Origin: Rhabdophis nuchalis
Taxonomy: Eukaryota > Chordata > Lepidosauria > Squamata > Natricidae
Reading direction: 5' to 3'
Assembly: GCA_039707465.1 (NCBI GenBank)
Contig: CM077651.1
Location: 18,503,519-18,567,518 of the forward strand
DNA: 64,000 nt
The translations under genes were made by a program, and so were the position numbers. Shown here one piece after another: positions 1 to 11,019 of this stretch. The stretch's first letter is position 1. The number at the start of each line of letters is the position of its first letter. The notes below the pieces were generated by a model. That model had not been told where the DNA came from. It saw only the letters and a program-made list of their open reading frames with translations, and made no database searches.

Positions 1-230
1 CTGCATTCTTTCTAGAGTCTCAGCATCTTTTTTACATCATGGTGACCAAAACATGATGCACTATTCCAAGTGTGGCCTTACCAAGGCATTACAAAGTGGT
101 ATTAACACTTCATGTGACCTTGATTCTATCCCTCTATTAATGAAGCCTAGAACTATGTTGGCAGCTGTAGGACACTGCTAGCTCATATTCAAGTGATTGT
201 CCACTAGGACTCCAAGATCTCTATCATGGT
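1..230 (-). mobile_element. CR1 LINE fragment, end of reverse transcriptase
   Basis: On the minus strand the conceptual product contains the CR1 signatures RDLGVLVDNHLNM, SRSHEVLIPL and LVRPHLEYC, which lie in the part of the CR1 polyprotein after the RT catalytic core. The frame carries stops, so it is a dead copy. The left end is cut by the window border. The same protein region recurs at 53,561-53,850. The copy may run on to about 330. Confidence 0.8.
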
Positions 231-1399
231 TTTCTTTTACATTTTACATTTATATTTATTGTACATTCTTTTTCCTCTCTTCCTTTGTCTTGTGTTTACT
301 TTTTCATATAAAAACAAAATATTTTATTCAAGGTTCCTATTTCCAATTTGAAATTAATGGTGTTCCTTACCAAGTTCTCATTTCTCCAGTGTTTGTACTC
401 AACATGCTTCAAGTATCTAGGAGAGAGAGGGAGGGAGGGAGGGAGGGAGGGAGGGAGGGAATTAATCTAATTTCTAATTGCAATTTGTTCTTTCTATAGT
501 TTTTAATGCACTTTTTTTACTCTCATTTACGTATTCAGTCTTTTTTTTCTCTAAAACACATTAAGAAATAAATAATTAAAAAAAAGTTAGTTACAATTTG
601 AAAAATGGGTCACTGTAATACTGTAATTAAATGAAAAACACTGGCTAAATTTGGACATATAAAATCATTTCCCAGATTTGAAGATCTGTTTCACCAAGCA
701 CTAAAAACTCTTGAGTTCTCACTTTTGTGAGAAACCTGGATAAGCAAAAGCTCTTTCATATTCTTGCAGCTGTTTAGCTGATACAGTTCATACTGGGTTT
801 CCCCCCCCAGAGATTAATACAAACCTTTGGATCAACAATAAACAATGGTATACGCGTCAGTTACAATTACTATAATCAGCTTAACCTCTGAAATTTCTTA
901 GAGATATTATTCTTGAGACCAGTCCTATGATGAGCATCGCTGTTGGAAAATAGGGCATCTAATCTGAACAGTCAACTTTGATTTCCCAATTGGTTCTTTC
1001 AGAGGCCAATGCGGCTGCTGAACCTTCCATCTGCATGAGACAGATTTCATGGCTCAGCTGATTCCTTAAGAAATTATTCTAATAAAAAGCAAATTTAATT
1101 GGCCCTGTACTATATGTAATTCAGAAGGATTTTCAGAAAACCCCAAACAGCAGAGAGATGCAATGCTCGGCTTTGTTTGGAAGCCCACTAGCCAGAGCAG
1201 TAGGTATAAGAGAAATAGGGAGACGACCTGATTATAGATATATCAAAATTGTTTCATAAACAGAGAGGGATAAAACACTGTTTAACTCTTGGAAAGCAAA
1301 ATAGAATTCTGAAGAAGCTCATCAAGGCTTCTTCCTGATGTTCTGAGTTATAAGAGAAAAGCGGAGGTAAAGCACAATCTGATTTATAAGATTTGATTA
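231..1399. other. AT-rich stretch without recognised gene
   Basis: No coding signature or repeat family was recognised apart from a GA/GGGA-rich simple repeat at 420-460. The open frame at 197-499 is low complexity and partly made of that repeat. Confidence 0.5.
420..460. repeat. (GGGA)n simple repeat
   Basis: A purine-only tract passes from GA dinucleotides into GGGA units on the plus strand. Similar tracts occur at 10,960-10,990 and 26,669-26,725. Confidence 0.9.
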
Positions 1400-1407
1400 T
1401 TGTAGGT

Positions 1408-1822
1408 CAGGGGTGTCAAACACGATTTCATTGAGGGCTGCATCAGGGTTGTGTTTGACCTCAGGGGGACAGGGTGGGCATGGCCAGGATGGGCCAGGCA
1501 TGTCACTTGTGTTGGGGGTCGGGACAAGTGCTCTGCCAGTGAAAAGGGACTCCTGTGCTCCGTTTTTGGTTGCAACAACCTCCTGCAACCCTCTGCCCAC
1601 GAACAAGGAGCTGGGGGGGGGGGGGAAGGCACGTGTGACTCTTGTGAGCTCCATTTTTTGCTGGGATGGCCTTCTGCAACTCTCTGCCAGCAAAAACTGA
1701 GGCTTCACAAGCTCAGTTTTTATTAGCAGACGCCCCACAGGCTGGTCCTATGATATTTCCAGGATGTCCTTCCAGGCCAGAGTTAAGCACCCAGCCTCCA
1801 GGCTTTGAGTTTGACACCCCTG
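1408..1822. mobile_element. Non-autonomous hAT-type DNA transposon, 415 bp
   Basis: The element begins CAGGGGTGTCAAAC and ends GTTTGACACCCCTG, a perfect 14-bp terminal inverted repeat. It is flanked by a perfect 8-bp target duplication, TTGTAGGT, at 1,400-1,407 and 1,823-1,830. An 8-bp duplication and CAGGGGT-type ends are hAT hallmarks. There is no transposase; the open frames across it are GC-rich noise. It inserted at the edge of the family P MITE that continues at 1,831. Confidence 0.9.
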
Positions 1823-1830
1823 TTGTAGGT

Positions 1831-1900
1831 AGTCTTCAACTTACAAGCATTCATTTAGCAACCATTCCAAAATACAAAGTCATTGGAACAAGTGACAAGT
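1831..1900 (+). mobile_element. Family P MITE, left end fragment
   Basis: The start AGTCTTCAACTTACAAGCAT followed by a CATTTAG-type stretch matches the terminal region of family P, whose complete ends are at 61,286-62,355. The matching other half, with a CTCACTTAACAATGATC-type core, reappears at 3,701-3,960. The element was therefore probably split by later insertions of CR1 and L2 sequence. Confidence 0.55.
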
Positions 1901-2077
1901 GGTTAACAGTTAGAACAATTAATCAGTGGAACACCTTGCCTCCAGAAGTTGTGAATGCCCCAACACTGGAAGTCTTTAAGAAAATGTTGGATAGCCATTT
2001 GTCTGAAACGGTACAGGGCTTCCTGCCTAGGCAGGGGGTTGGACTAGAAGACCTCCAAGGTCCCTTCCAACTCTGCT
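1901..2077 (+). mobile_element. CR1 LINE 3' end
   Basis: This is the last part of a CR1 coding region plus its 3' UTR. The conceptual product shows NQWNTLPPEV and a later FKKMLDSHLS, typical of the CR1 carboxy end. It is followed by GGACTAGAAGACCTCCAAGG and CCCTTCCAACTCTG, the conserved CR1 3' terminus. The copy is strongly 5' truncated. Its 3' end runs directly into the pentanucleotide array at 2,078. Confidence 0.85.
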
Positions 2078-2168
2078 ATTGTATTGTATTGCATTGCGTT
2101 GCGTTGCGTTGCGTTGCGTTGCGTTACGTTGCGTTGCATTGCGTTGCATTGCATTGCATTGCATTGCA
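2078..2168 (+). repeat. Pentanucleotide array on a CR1 3' end
   Basis: About 18 units of TATTG, GCATT and GCGTT variants start exactly where the CR1 3' terminus stops. The drift from TATTG to TTGCG to TTGCA marks it as an aged, internally diverged microsatellite seeded by the short tandem repeat that CR1 carries at its 3' end. Confidence 0.9.
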
Positions 2169-2229
2169 TAACCAGTCTTGCACTTATAATTGTTGCAGCA
2201 TCCCCATGGTGATATGGTCAAAACTCTAG

Positions 2230-3700
2230 GCTCTGGCCAATCAATCAATAATCAATCAATAATTTAATTTGTTGACCGCTCCCTCTCCCCAAAGGGACTC
2301 GGAGCGGTGCACAGGGCAAATAAAACAATAAATACACATACACATGATAAAAACAAATTAAATATATCCCTGCGCTAAAAATTACCAATTAAAATACTAA
2401 AATCCCTATCTAAAATTATTAACAATCCCATAGACGAGAGACTACCCTAGGCCGGCCAAGCAGAACAAATATGTTTTTAATTTTAGACGGAAGGAGCAGA
2501 GGTCCGTAGTTGTTCTAATGTCGGGGGGAAGGTTGTTCCAGAGGGCTGGGCCCGCCACAGAGAGAGCCCTTCCCCTGGGCGTCACCCGCTGACAAAGTCT
2601 AGTGGACGGCACCCGGAGAAGTCCCTCTCTGTGGGAGCGAAATGGCCGTGTGGATGTATGAGGCAGGATCCGATCCTGCAAATAGCTAGGATCCCGAGCC
2701 ATGGAGCGCTTTGAAGATGATAACTAAAACCTTGAAGCGCACCCGGAAGACGACAGGCAGCCAGTGCAGCTCGCGCAAGAGCGGTGTTACATGGGTAAAC
2801 CTTAAGGTTCCCATAATTGCTCGCGCGGCTGCATTCTGGACTAGCTGAAGTCTCCGAGTGCACCTCAAGGGGAGCCCCATGTAGAGAGAGTTACAATAGT
2901 CCAGTCGGGATGTTACGAGAGCATGAGTGACTGTGCGAAGGGCGTCCCGATCCAATAGGGGGCGCAACTGGCGAACCAGGCGAACCTGGTAGAACGCCCT
3001 CCTGGCCACGGCTGTCACTTGATCTTCCATGGACAGCCGGGCATCCAGGAGGACACCCAAGTTGCGCGCCCCATCCACTGGTGCAAGATGTTCGCCCCCA
3101 ATGGCCAGCGATGGAATCAGCTGGTTGAATCGGGCAGCCGGAAACCACAGCCACTCGGTCTTGGTCGGGTTGAGCTTGAGTCCGTTTCTTCCCATCCAGA
3201 CCCGTACGGCTTCCAGGCACTGGCACATCACCGCTACGGCATCGTTGGGGTGGTTTGGGGTAGATATATACAGCTGAGTATCATCAGCGTAGAGATGGTA
3301 CTCTACCCCAAAACCACGGATGATCTCACCCAGCGGCTTCATATATGTGTTAAACAGGAGAGGCGAGAGGACCGACCCCTGAGGCACCCCACATGTGAGG
3401 GGTCTCGAGGTCGACCTCTGCTCTCCTGTCAACACAAATTGCGATCGGCCAGAGAGGTAGGAGGAGAACCACCGTAAAACGGTGCCTCCCCCCCCCCCAA
3501 CCCCCCCAGCCGATGCAATAGGATACCATGGTCGATGGTATCAAAAGCTGCCGAGAGGTCTAACAGGACCAGGATGGAGGAACAACCCCCATCTCTGGCC
3601 CTCCAGAGATCATCAACCAAAGCGACCAATGCCGTCTCGGTGCTATGCCCGGGCCGAAAGCCGGACTGGCGCAGGTCTAGATAATCAACTTCCTCAGCAT
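2230..3700 (-). mobile_element. L2-clade LINE, 5'-truncated, 1.47 kb
   Basis: Read on the minus strand, this holds the RT core, the post-RT domain, and a 3' UTR with the CCGAGTCCCTTTGGGGAGAG-type motif, ending in ATTGATTG repeats. Protein motifs in order are [12 protein letters not shown] (RT motif A), GVPQGSVLSPLLF, YADDTQLY, LDYCNSLY, ELHWLPVVFR and AGPALWNNLP. L2 lacks a poly(A) tail and ends in short tandem repeats, as seen here. It lies inside or beside family P. Confidence 0.88.
2442..3690 (-). pseudogene. L2 ORF2 fragment (reverse transcriptase), frameshifted
   Basis: The reading frame survives in three pieces. Motif A, with its catalytic aspartate, is at 3,429-3,629. The piece with GVPQGS and an intact YADD box (residues about 49-52) is at 2,686-3,435. 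The carboxy-terminal piece is at 2,442-2,702. The first break falls near a C-rich run at about 3,487-3,508 and the second near 2,690-2,700. The endonuclease domain is absent, so the copy could not move. The catalytic residues that remain are unaltered, suggesting moderate age. Confidence 0.85.
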
Positions 3701-3960
3701 GTTATGTTGGGTTCAGTATCCCAGGTCATATGACTGTAATTTGAAATCAAGTCAGCTGGTTTCTGACCAGTGAAGTCAACAGGGGAAGCCATATTCATTT
3801 CATAATTACATGATTCCACCTAATTGCCACCTGATTCTTTTAACAGCCGTGGTAGAAATGTCATAAAATCAGGTGTGACTCACTTAACAATGATCTTGCT
3901 TAGCAATGGAAATTCTGATCTCCATTGGGATTGTAAATTAAGGGCTCCCTTTATAGATGT
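3701..3960 (+). mobile_element. Family P MITE, right part
   Basis: The sequence GTGACTCACTTAACAATGAT, then CTTAGCAATGGAAATTC and a degenerate TTGTAAATTAAGG end, matches the inner and right part of family P. Together with 1,831-1,900 it gives two halves in the same orientation separated by about 1.8 kb of CR1 and L2. The alignment was done by eye and the element is quite diverged. Confidence 0.5.
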
Positions 3961-5145
3961 GTCAATAAAGTACAGTTTCTAGATTTTCTGTAAAGTTGAT
4001 TGTTGCCTGATCTACTTAGTGGAGCTGACAGATATTTTGGATCTCGCCATGCTTCCATTGGTGAATTTTTCATAAGAGTGTCGATTATTTACTTTCCAAA
4101 TTCAAAAAAAAAAGTTGATAATCAATATTTTACGCCTTACGCATATTGCTGAAGCAGCCTGTTGAATTCTACAGATTTCTCATCTTGATTTCACACTCAT
4201 TGCTCTTCCAAGTGCTATTCCAGTGAAGTCTTCCAAATCTATTCTGTACTGATAAGTCTAATCTTTTCAAAGTATTTCTACTGTATATGGAAGATCTGAT
4301 TATTGCACAAAGCTACATTGAACCATACGATAATGAATTTAGTTATTTATAGGCTACCCATCTTACCTTAAGATAACTCTGGGCAGGATGTGTGATACAG
4401 GAATGTGTCAAACAAGGAATTCTTTTTTTAATAAATAAAAACTGCAGATCATTATTTTATGCTTGGTTATTTTCTCACCTAATGGTTCAAAATAAAATAT
4501 TGCCTTAAATTTAACGAACTGATTACAAATACAATGCCAGATTACTTTTCCCTCTTCCATTTGTTTTAACAACAACTGTAAAACTAGCTATCATGGCTAC
4601 CCATTGTGAGTGAATCTGATCATTGTCTGATGTAAGTTTGCTGTTAACTGTTTTTTTAATGGAAGTTCAATTAACTTTGATCAATGAAAATAAAAACGAT
4701 GATCAGAAATACATTTTATAACATCAGGGATGTCATTCTGAAATGTGCTAATAGCAGTGATTACTAGATTTATTTATTATCTTTGTTTGCAGAAAGATAA
4801 ATATTTACTTGTGCCTAACCCATTTTTTCACATTTCTTGATTTCTGTTCAGCTTCTGTCGTTTTCATCTTTCTATTTTTTTTTCCAGAAACCAAACCAAA
4901 ACCAACAAAAACCAACTATAGAATATTCTATTGTCCTATAAGGACCTATAACACAGAGTTAGATTTCTACAACATAAAAAATGCATCTGTTTCTATTTAT
5001 GTATTTTATATATAAATATATTTTTTTAAAATTTCTAATACCACTGTTATAAAAATAAAACAAAACAAAAAATCCAGTCCGTTTGTGCTGATTAAAATAC
5101 TTTACAGCTTCTTGGGATCATCACTACTGTAAATTTTCTCAGGTA
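3961..5145. other. AT-rich stretch, nothing recognised
   Basis: No open frame with a recognisable domain and no repeat family could be supported. Confidence 0.5.
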
Positions 5146-5153
5146 CTCTAACA

Positions 5154-5388
5154 CAGAGGTGGTATTCAGCAGCTTCTAACCAGTTCTGCAGAACTGGTAG
5201 TGGAAATTTTGAGTAGTTCGGAGAACCAGTATATAGCACCTCTGATTGGCCCCACCACCATCTATTCTCTGCTCCCCGAGTCCCAGCTGATCAGGAGGTA
5301 ATGAAGATTTTACAGTATCCTTCCCCTGCCATGCCCACCAAGCCATGCCCATAGAACAGGTAGTAATTTTTTTTGAATCCCACCACTT
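5154..5388. mobile_element. hAT-type MITE (CAGAGGTGGTATTCAG family), 235 bp
   Basis: The left end reads CAGAGGTGGTATTCAGCAGC and the right end TTGAATCCCACCACTT, the imperfect inverted ends of a family seen again at 29,732, 32,791 and 51,394. The interior has the family text around CCAGCTGATCAGGAGG and GCCCACCAAGCCATGCCC. Target duplications CTCTAACA and CTCTAATG match at 6 of 8 positions. Confidence 0.8.
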
Positions 5389-5396
5389 CTCTAATG

Positions 5397-6799
5397 TATA
5401 CCACAACAACAGCAACAACAAATATTTAGTGTAACTCATTTCTTTTACTTCAGCTATACTTAGTCGAGACATTGACATTAGCATATATACCGTTCTTCTC
5501 ATTGCATTAGAGAATGTTCCACATTTTAATTTATATTATATACTTAAAGTGCTGTTGCTATTTTACCATTTTAAGGTTTAATTTTGTAGTTAAATTAAAC
5601 CACTATTGGGGTAACCCCTTAAGCAGTTCTGCTTATTTGCTCCGGAATTGCAAGATCTTTTTTTTACCTAGCAAAAATAATTGTGTTTGCCATTTTATTT
5701 GCGTTTCATTTTGATTTACCAATGAAAGCATTCAGAACACTTTGTTTATTAAAACGATGAGGAATAATACCAAAAAGGTTATTAACAATCTAATGATAGA
5801 AATTACGGGATCATAAGAGTTCCTTGTAAAATAAGACACAATAATACAGAGCGAGTTTATTAGCACAATGATCACTCTATTTTAGATAAATATGGAGCTC
5901 TAAGCAGACAATTTACTATAATTTATTTCAGTGCTGCATATCATTATATCTTCTAAATAGAATGATCAACATGAATTATGGGGATTCTTGATTGTGTCAT
6001 CAAGCACACTTGTACTTTGATAATAGTAGACTGATGCCTTGCTTTTAGGAAGCAAAATCTATGCAGAATTTTCTTACCCATATTTTCTATTCAGAAGGGG
6101 AATAAATAATATAACTCAATGCAGATAAAAAGGGTGATGCAAAACTTAAGCAGAGTTTAAATGGCTATTTAGTAAAAACATGTAAAGGTAAACTGGAATT
6201 ACTCTATTTTATAACTTTATGTAAAATCACACAAACCCGCTAATTTGTGAAATGTGTTGTATTGATAATCTGATTAGTTAAATATTTCCTACATCATATC
6301 AATTGAATTAGAAATTAAAACATAGTATAGGTGGATTGACTCTGTTAAAACTCTCTTTATTAATTAACATTTCTTTAATTAAAAGAGATATTTTAATTTT
6401 AATTTTATTTTATCTTGAACATGTGAGGTTCAGGATAAAATATTAAGAGTTTAACATCATGTTCTATTCCACATAAAATAAAATTACCACACTGCAAACA
6501 TAAAAGTGGGCTTCACATTCCTAATTTATAATGGTGCTATGAAGTATAATTCATAGACAATTTAAATGATAACACATTAGACTATTATGGATGTTTTAGG
6601 ACAGTGCTGATATTTGGAGAGGAGATGTTGATAGGAACGAATGTTACTAATAAAAGTATTATTGTAGGTAAATACAAATACATTAGAAAGAAAGGAAGAA
6701 TATAGGAAGGAGACTTTTATGTAGATATGTATATTTTCATCTTGAAATCAAGCTTGAATCCTGATTATTTCAATATTGAAAACATTGAGTCTGTTAAAC
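5397..6799. other. AT-rich stretch, nothing recognised
   Basis: A very AT-rich region with many stops in all frames. No repeat family was recognised. Confidence 0.5.
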
Positions 6800-7190
6800 C
6801 CTTAATAGATATAAACAATGTTGGATATTCCTGTCAGTTTTGTGTCATCTGCAAATTTGATGAGCTCCCTTCTATTGACCATCATGTTCTTTTAACGATC
6901 CCATAATCCCTTGTGGGGTGGAGTCTGGGCAACTCAATGGAGCTAGCAGAGTGTTTTAATGGCCGGATGCCCTTCCTGTCTCCAAGGCAGAGTTTTATTC
7001 AGCAGATATATTCTCAGTGTGCCCAGAGGGACAAGTATCTGCCTCTACCTAGGATTGAACTCACTAGCTTCCTGATTATGAGGCGAGAGCTCCACCTCGA
7101 GGCCACCACACCACTCTATGAACTCCCCTTCTATTCCTTCATCTAAATTTATTTATGTTTACCAACAGTGTCCTTTCTTGGAATAAATTA
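6800..7190 (-). mobile_element. CR1 LINE fragment with FADD box, split by a SINE
   Basis: On the minus strand, 6,826-6,875 encodes ELIKFADDTKLTG, the RT catalytic FADD box in its CR1 context. The CR1 sequence resumes at about 7,131 (TTCATCTAAATTTATTTATG) after the Sauria SINE at 6,881-7,118. This shows that the SINE inserted into an existing CR1 copy. Confidence 0.75.
6881..7118 (-). mobile_element. Sauria-type SINE (tRNA head, BovB tail)
   Basis: On the minus strand the right-hand end starts AGAGTGGTGTGGTGGCC, with a box A-like region and a degenerate box B (GTTCAATCC). It then has the family core (GAGAATATATCTGCTG) and, at the left, the BovB-like tail GGGATTATGGGATCG. Target duplications are TGAGCTCCCTTCTATTGACC at 6,861-6,880 and TGAACTCCCCTTCTATTCC at 7,119-7,137. 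The family is a tRNA-derived squamate SINE thought to be mobilised by RTE-BovB. Confidence 0.85.
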
Positions 7191-8231
7191 TCTTAAGGCA
7201 GTGGAACACATACTATTAACAGCCAGGACTGATTAATATAAAGACACAATATAGAAATTGTTCTGTTTCCTCTTTCTTCACTATTTTTCCAGCTTCGTCA
7301 TTATTCTCAGAAACTAAGCCTACAGCCATTTACTCCTGCCTACTGTAGAAGGGACTGTGCGCCTGGCTGGTGATAAAGCCATTCCCATTGCACTGAGCAC
7401 CCTTATAAACATACTGCCATGCTACGCTAATACCAATCTTTGGAAAATCACATATAATTCATTAGTCATTATTTCAGTTCATTGAATCCTGCTGGTAGTT
7501 ATCCTATGAGTAGCGTGCCTCTAGGCCTGGTCCCACATAAGCACAGCTGTTCCATTATCAGAAATGCTCACTCTATTCTGCTTTCCCAAAGGACTGGCGA
7601 TTTTAGAAGCAATACAACTGGTAATTATGTAAATACCAATATGGGGCAAAAAAAAAAAAACCTGGAAAATTTGCAGTAATCCTCTCAGCTACTGTTGTTT
7701 GTGTTACACTCAGGATAACAGCATTAAAACTAGGCATAAGCCACAGATTGGACTTGTTATTCTTGCTCATATGAAGCTTGGAATAAGCTTCTCATTTCTG
7801 AAACTCTGTGGGAACAATGGATTAGATGAGATTCAGTATGATCTAGCAAAATTCTCCTTAAATGCTTATATTTCTCTTTCATGTGTTTTTTTCTGAAGTT
7901 CTAATCCTCACGTTAAGTTACTTTTAGTTTATTATAACTTCTTAACCCCCCTTTCCTCCATAATTTCCCTAGATCTTGTATCTTAATTTTCTAGTTTCTT
8001 CTGCCAGCTGAGACTTTCGGTAGGATTCAAGCAGTTTGCTAAATGTAGCCTGCTCTTCCCCTTTGCTATATGGTTCAACTTGCCGAAAAACATTCTGAAT
8101 GATAATTCAGGGAACTGAAATCCAGTATACCTCTGGTAATCAAGTGACAGATACTTCAAAAAAGCTATGGCAATCATTGCCATTTCTCACTGTTATAACA
8201 TTATTATAACCCTATTCACAGATATTCTCAA
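7191..8231. other. No gene; one half of an unnamed repeat pair
   Basis: No coding gene was recognised. The stretch 7,430-7,505 (with TTCATTAGTCATTATTTCAG and CATTGAATCCTGCTGG) resembles 10,690-10,755 and marks an old interspersed repeat I cannot name. The open frames in this stretch look like chance. Confidence 0.45.
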
Positions 8232-8604
8232 ACTAGCTGATAACCTGGTGTTGCCAAAGTATTTATTTATAGTGGGGAGGGGGGGAATGTCTGGACGAAA
8301 CATAATTTCTAATGTTGGATTTTCTCCCTTACCAGAGGGAGCTTCTTTGTAGAGTACTGTGAAGGCATTACCATGGCAACTCCACTACGATGTACAGTAG
8401 AAGCCATTTTAAGGTAGTATAGTAGAAATCATTTAAAGGTGCAACAGTCTGCATCAGAACACACACCCTGAAGAGTGTTAGGGGTGTCTTACCCCCACAG
8501 TATTTGTCTCCAGAGAGTAAGTCATCTGTGTATCAAGTTTGGTTGAAATTGCTCAAGGCGTTCTGTTATGTTGGAACATACAAACACAGAGAGCCATTTT
8601 GATA

Positions 8605-8605
<1 letters not shown>
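8232..8605 (+). mobile_element. Unclassified interspersed repeat, family X, copy 1
   Basis: It starts CTAGCTGATAACCTGG and includes CATAATTTCTAATGTTGGAT, CCATGGCAACTCCACT, TTAGGGGTGTCTTACCCCCA and GTTTGGTTGAAATTGCTCAA. It then passes into an (AG)n array. The same order occurs at 11,893 and, inverted, at 41,417-41,793. No tRNA-like head, coding region or terminal inverted repeat was found. The variable simple repeats at the 3' end suggest retrotransposition. Confidence 0.7.

Positions 8606-8688
<83 letters not shown>
8606..8688 (+). repeat. (AG)n microsatellite at the 3' end of family X
   Basis: About 40 uninterrupted AG units follow the family X 3' end. The leucine-serine frame read on the minus strand is a repeat artefact. 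Confidence 0.95.
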
Positions 8689-8694
<6 letters not shown>

Positions 8695-9405
8695 TCATAT
8701 CAATGTTTTGGATAAGCTTGTATTTTAGCCAACTTTGCTGGTGATGTTCTATAAGACATTCAGAAGCCCGTGGCAACGGTCACACTCTAAATCCTCCAGA
8801 TCTGAATACACCTTCTAAGACATTGATCAAGGTAAGAACTTGTGCTTAGGAGATATATTATCTTTGCATCTTGTAAAACAACTGTGTTAGAACTGTGTTT
8901 TAATTTAAGTGTGTGTTTGGTAAAACATCCATTTTAAAGAAACAGAATTGGAGAAGCTTTAAATCAAGCTCCCTGCTTTAATCAAAATTAAAATGTTCCT
9001 CATAAACGACTGTTAAATAGATTTCCTAGCATCTAGCTGTAATTTGTCTTACTTTAGTTTATGACTGGTATTCTGTATTCCACATTCAGGGACTGACAGA
9101 AGACACATCACTGCTTTCTCATAAGTTACACTTTTGTGCTTTCAAGAGTGTTATTGCTCTTTCCCCTGCTGCCTTCTCGAAAATGAAAACACCAATTTCT
9201 CTCAGTCTTTTCTCGAAGAACCCAGTTTCTAATCCCTTGGCTATGTAGTTGTCCTTTTCTGAACCTGTTATGGTCTGTGTGACTTGTTCTGAAAATATAT
9301 TGTCTGGAACGGGACTTCCAGACAATTGTCCACAAGGGGTCTGACTAATGGAGAGAAACATTATCCCCATTCAGCCATCATAGCACATAGGAAGTCACTG
9401 AGTAT
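8689..9405. other. No recognised gene
   Basis: No family or domain was recognised. A GTAAGA donor-like site occurs at about 8,832, but its upstream acceptor is poor, so no exon is called. Confidence 0.45.
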
Positions 9406-10224
9406 TGTTGGAAGAAATGTCTACCTGGGTTCAGTTCCAAGTGGGGAGAAAGACACTGGAAACATGGAAACTGTTTGGAAGGATAGTTTAATGGTGGACA
9501 GGACCACATGGTTTGAGGTCCTGGGCAAAAAAAAGGACATGGAGTGGAGAGAGGGATATATCCAGGGGTGGGTTCCTGCCAGTTCTAATCTCTTCTATAG
9601 AAGAGGTTCCATAAATCTACAGTGCCGTTTAGAACCGGTTCCAGCTCCATCCCCCCGCCTGTCCACACATCATCAAGTTGGCCACGCCCACCCAGTCACA
9701 TGACTGCCAACCCACTCCCACTCGGTCAAATGGCCAGCAAGCCACTCCCACCTGGTCACATGGCTGGCAAGCCACTCCCACAAAACTGGACACACCTACA
9801 GAAGAGATTCTAAAAAAATTTGAAACCCACCACTGGATATATCTATACACTTTCTTGGGCCCTGCCTTAGAGTTTCCTGTTCCTGTACAAGAAATGTATG
9901 CCATTGGCTATCAGACTCCCAGGGGGTGGGGATCTTAGCTAATTTTGTAGGCTGTCCAAGGTTTGGTTGAGCTTTGCTGGGTGATGTAATCTTCCCCGGT
10001 GTCATTTGATGAGATGGTTAGAGGGCTAATCGTATCATGTCGTGAGGGCCATGTCTTAACCCCACCACCCTGGAGCTGAAGGGAGGAGAGCTGCAGGAAG
10101 CTGTCTTGCCTTTAAAAACATGTTTCTCCTTTTCTCATCCAAGGAAATATAATATTCTGCCTTTTTAATATTTCCTAGAATATTTCATTCTTCTAGGGGG
10201 TGGGGGGATTGCTAACTCCCTACA
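9406..10224. mobile_element. LTR-like repeat, family A, copy 1 (split by a hAT)
   Basis: It begins TGTTGGAAGAAATGTCTACC and ends in a CTAACTCCCTACA-type terminus, with GTAT at 9,402-9,405 and again at 10,225-10,228. TG...CA ends plus a 4-bp duplication point to a solo LTR. Removing the hAT and its duplicated target leaves about 538 bp. Related copies are at 27,545 and 32,682. No internal retroviral coding sequence adjoins it. Confidence 0.6.
9563..9835. mobile_element. hAT-type MITE, 273 bp, perfect TSD
   Basis: The ends CAGGGGTGGGTT and AAACCCACCACTG are inverted. A perfect 8-bp duplication, GATATATC, flanks the element at 9,555-9,562 and 9,836-9,843. The interior contains degenerate repeats of a GCCACTCCCACCTGGTCACA type unit. 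Because it interrupts LTR family A, it is younger than that insertion. Confidence 0.9.
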
Positions 10225-10954
10225 GTATCTTTGGTTCTCCAGGAATCAACATGACATTTGGTTCGGATATGCCTCTGCAGTCCACTGTATATGCCAACAT
10301 TTCTTTTTTTCTCCTGATGTCAGAACATGACTTATGACGAGGCATGTTTGCCAAAATGTACACTCTGCATCTATTTGGATATATAATACAACAGAAAATC
10401 AGTAGCTTCCATCCTAGTGACAACACTGAGTCTGCCCATCAATCTGCCCATCTACGCTAAATAACCACAGATGTAATAATCAGTGACATCTGCAGCAAAC
10501 TCTTTCGAAGCCAACCTTCTGACAGTCTTGCAGTGATGTCATCCCAAAGTCTGTCCCTATGTGCCTGTCTCCTGATATCTCATGCAAATCCATACATTGT
10601 GGCATTTGCATGATGAGATCACCACATGCTTTTCCTTATGTCCCCTCCTCGCTTGAGTATCTCCCTGAACCTACTGGCAGTCATGGGAATACGGTGTTTG
10701 GAAAACTGCATCTAATTCATCACTCATTACTGCAGTTTATTGAATCTTGTTGCTCATGTGTCTTTCATTATGTCTGCCCTTGCTCTTTTTTCCCCATGGA
10801 TGCCTATAGCAATAATGTACTATTAATAAAGACATGGGCAACGGCATTCACCAGACAGTCTTTACTGTATCTATAAGCAAAGAGAATCTATCTAATTTTC
10901 AAGCAAAGCTGAAGGCAAGTATTTGGGCTAGAAAAAGGATGGGAAACTGAATAC
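10225..10954. other. No gene; second half of an unnamed repeat pair
   Basis: The stretch 10,690-10,755 (TAATTCATCACTCATTACTG, TATTGAATCTTGTTG) resembles 7,430-7,505. On the minus strand it includes a CAATAAAC motif, so an LTR end is possible, but no boundary could be defined. A GA-rich simple repeat sits at about 10,960-10,990. Confidence 0.4.
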
Positions 10955-11019
10955 ACAGAGAGAGAGGGAGGGAGGGAGGGAGAGGGGGGGGATTCAATGA
11001 TGATCAAATAAGGTACTAA

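Noticed and set aside
8606..8688. Short regular repeats as a CRISPR array
   Set aside because: The window is vertebrate-type DNA; the repeats are simple microsatellites without spacers.
8763..8831. Possible exon before GTAAGA at 8,832
   Set aside because: Open in one frame only, with a poor acceptor, and next to a microsatellite; such donor-like sites are expected many times by chance in 64 kb.
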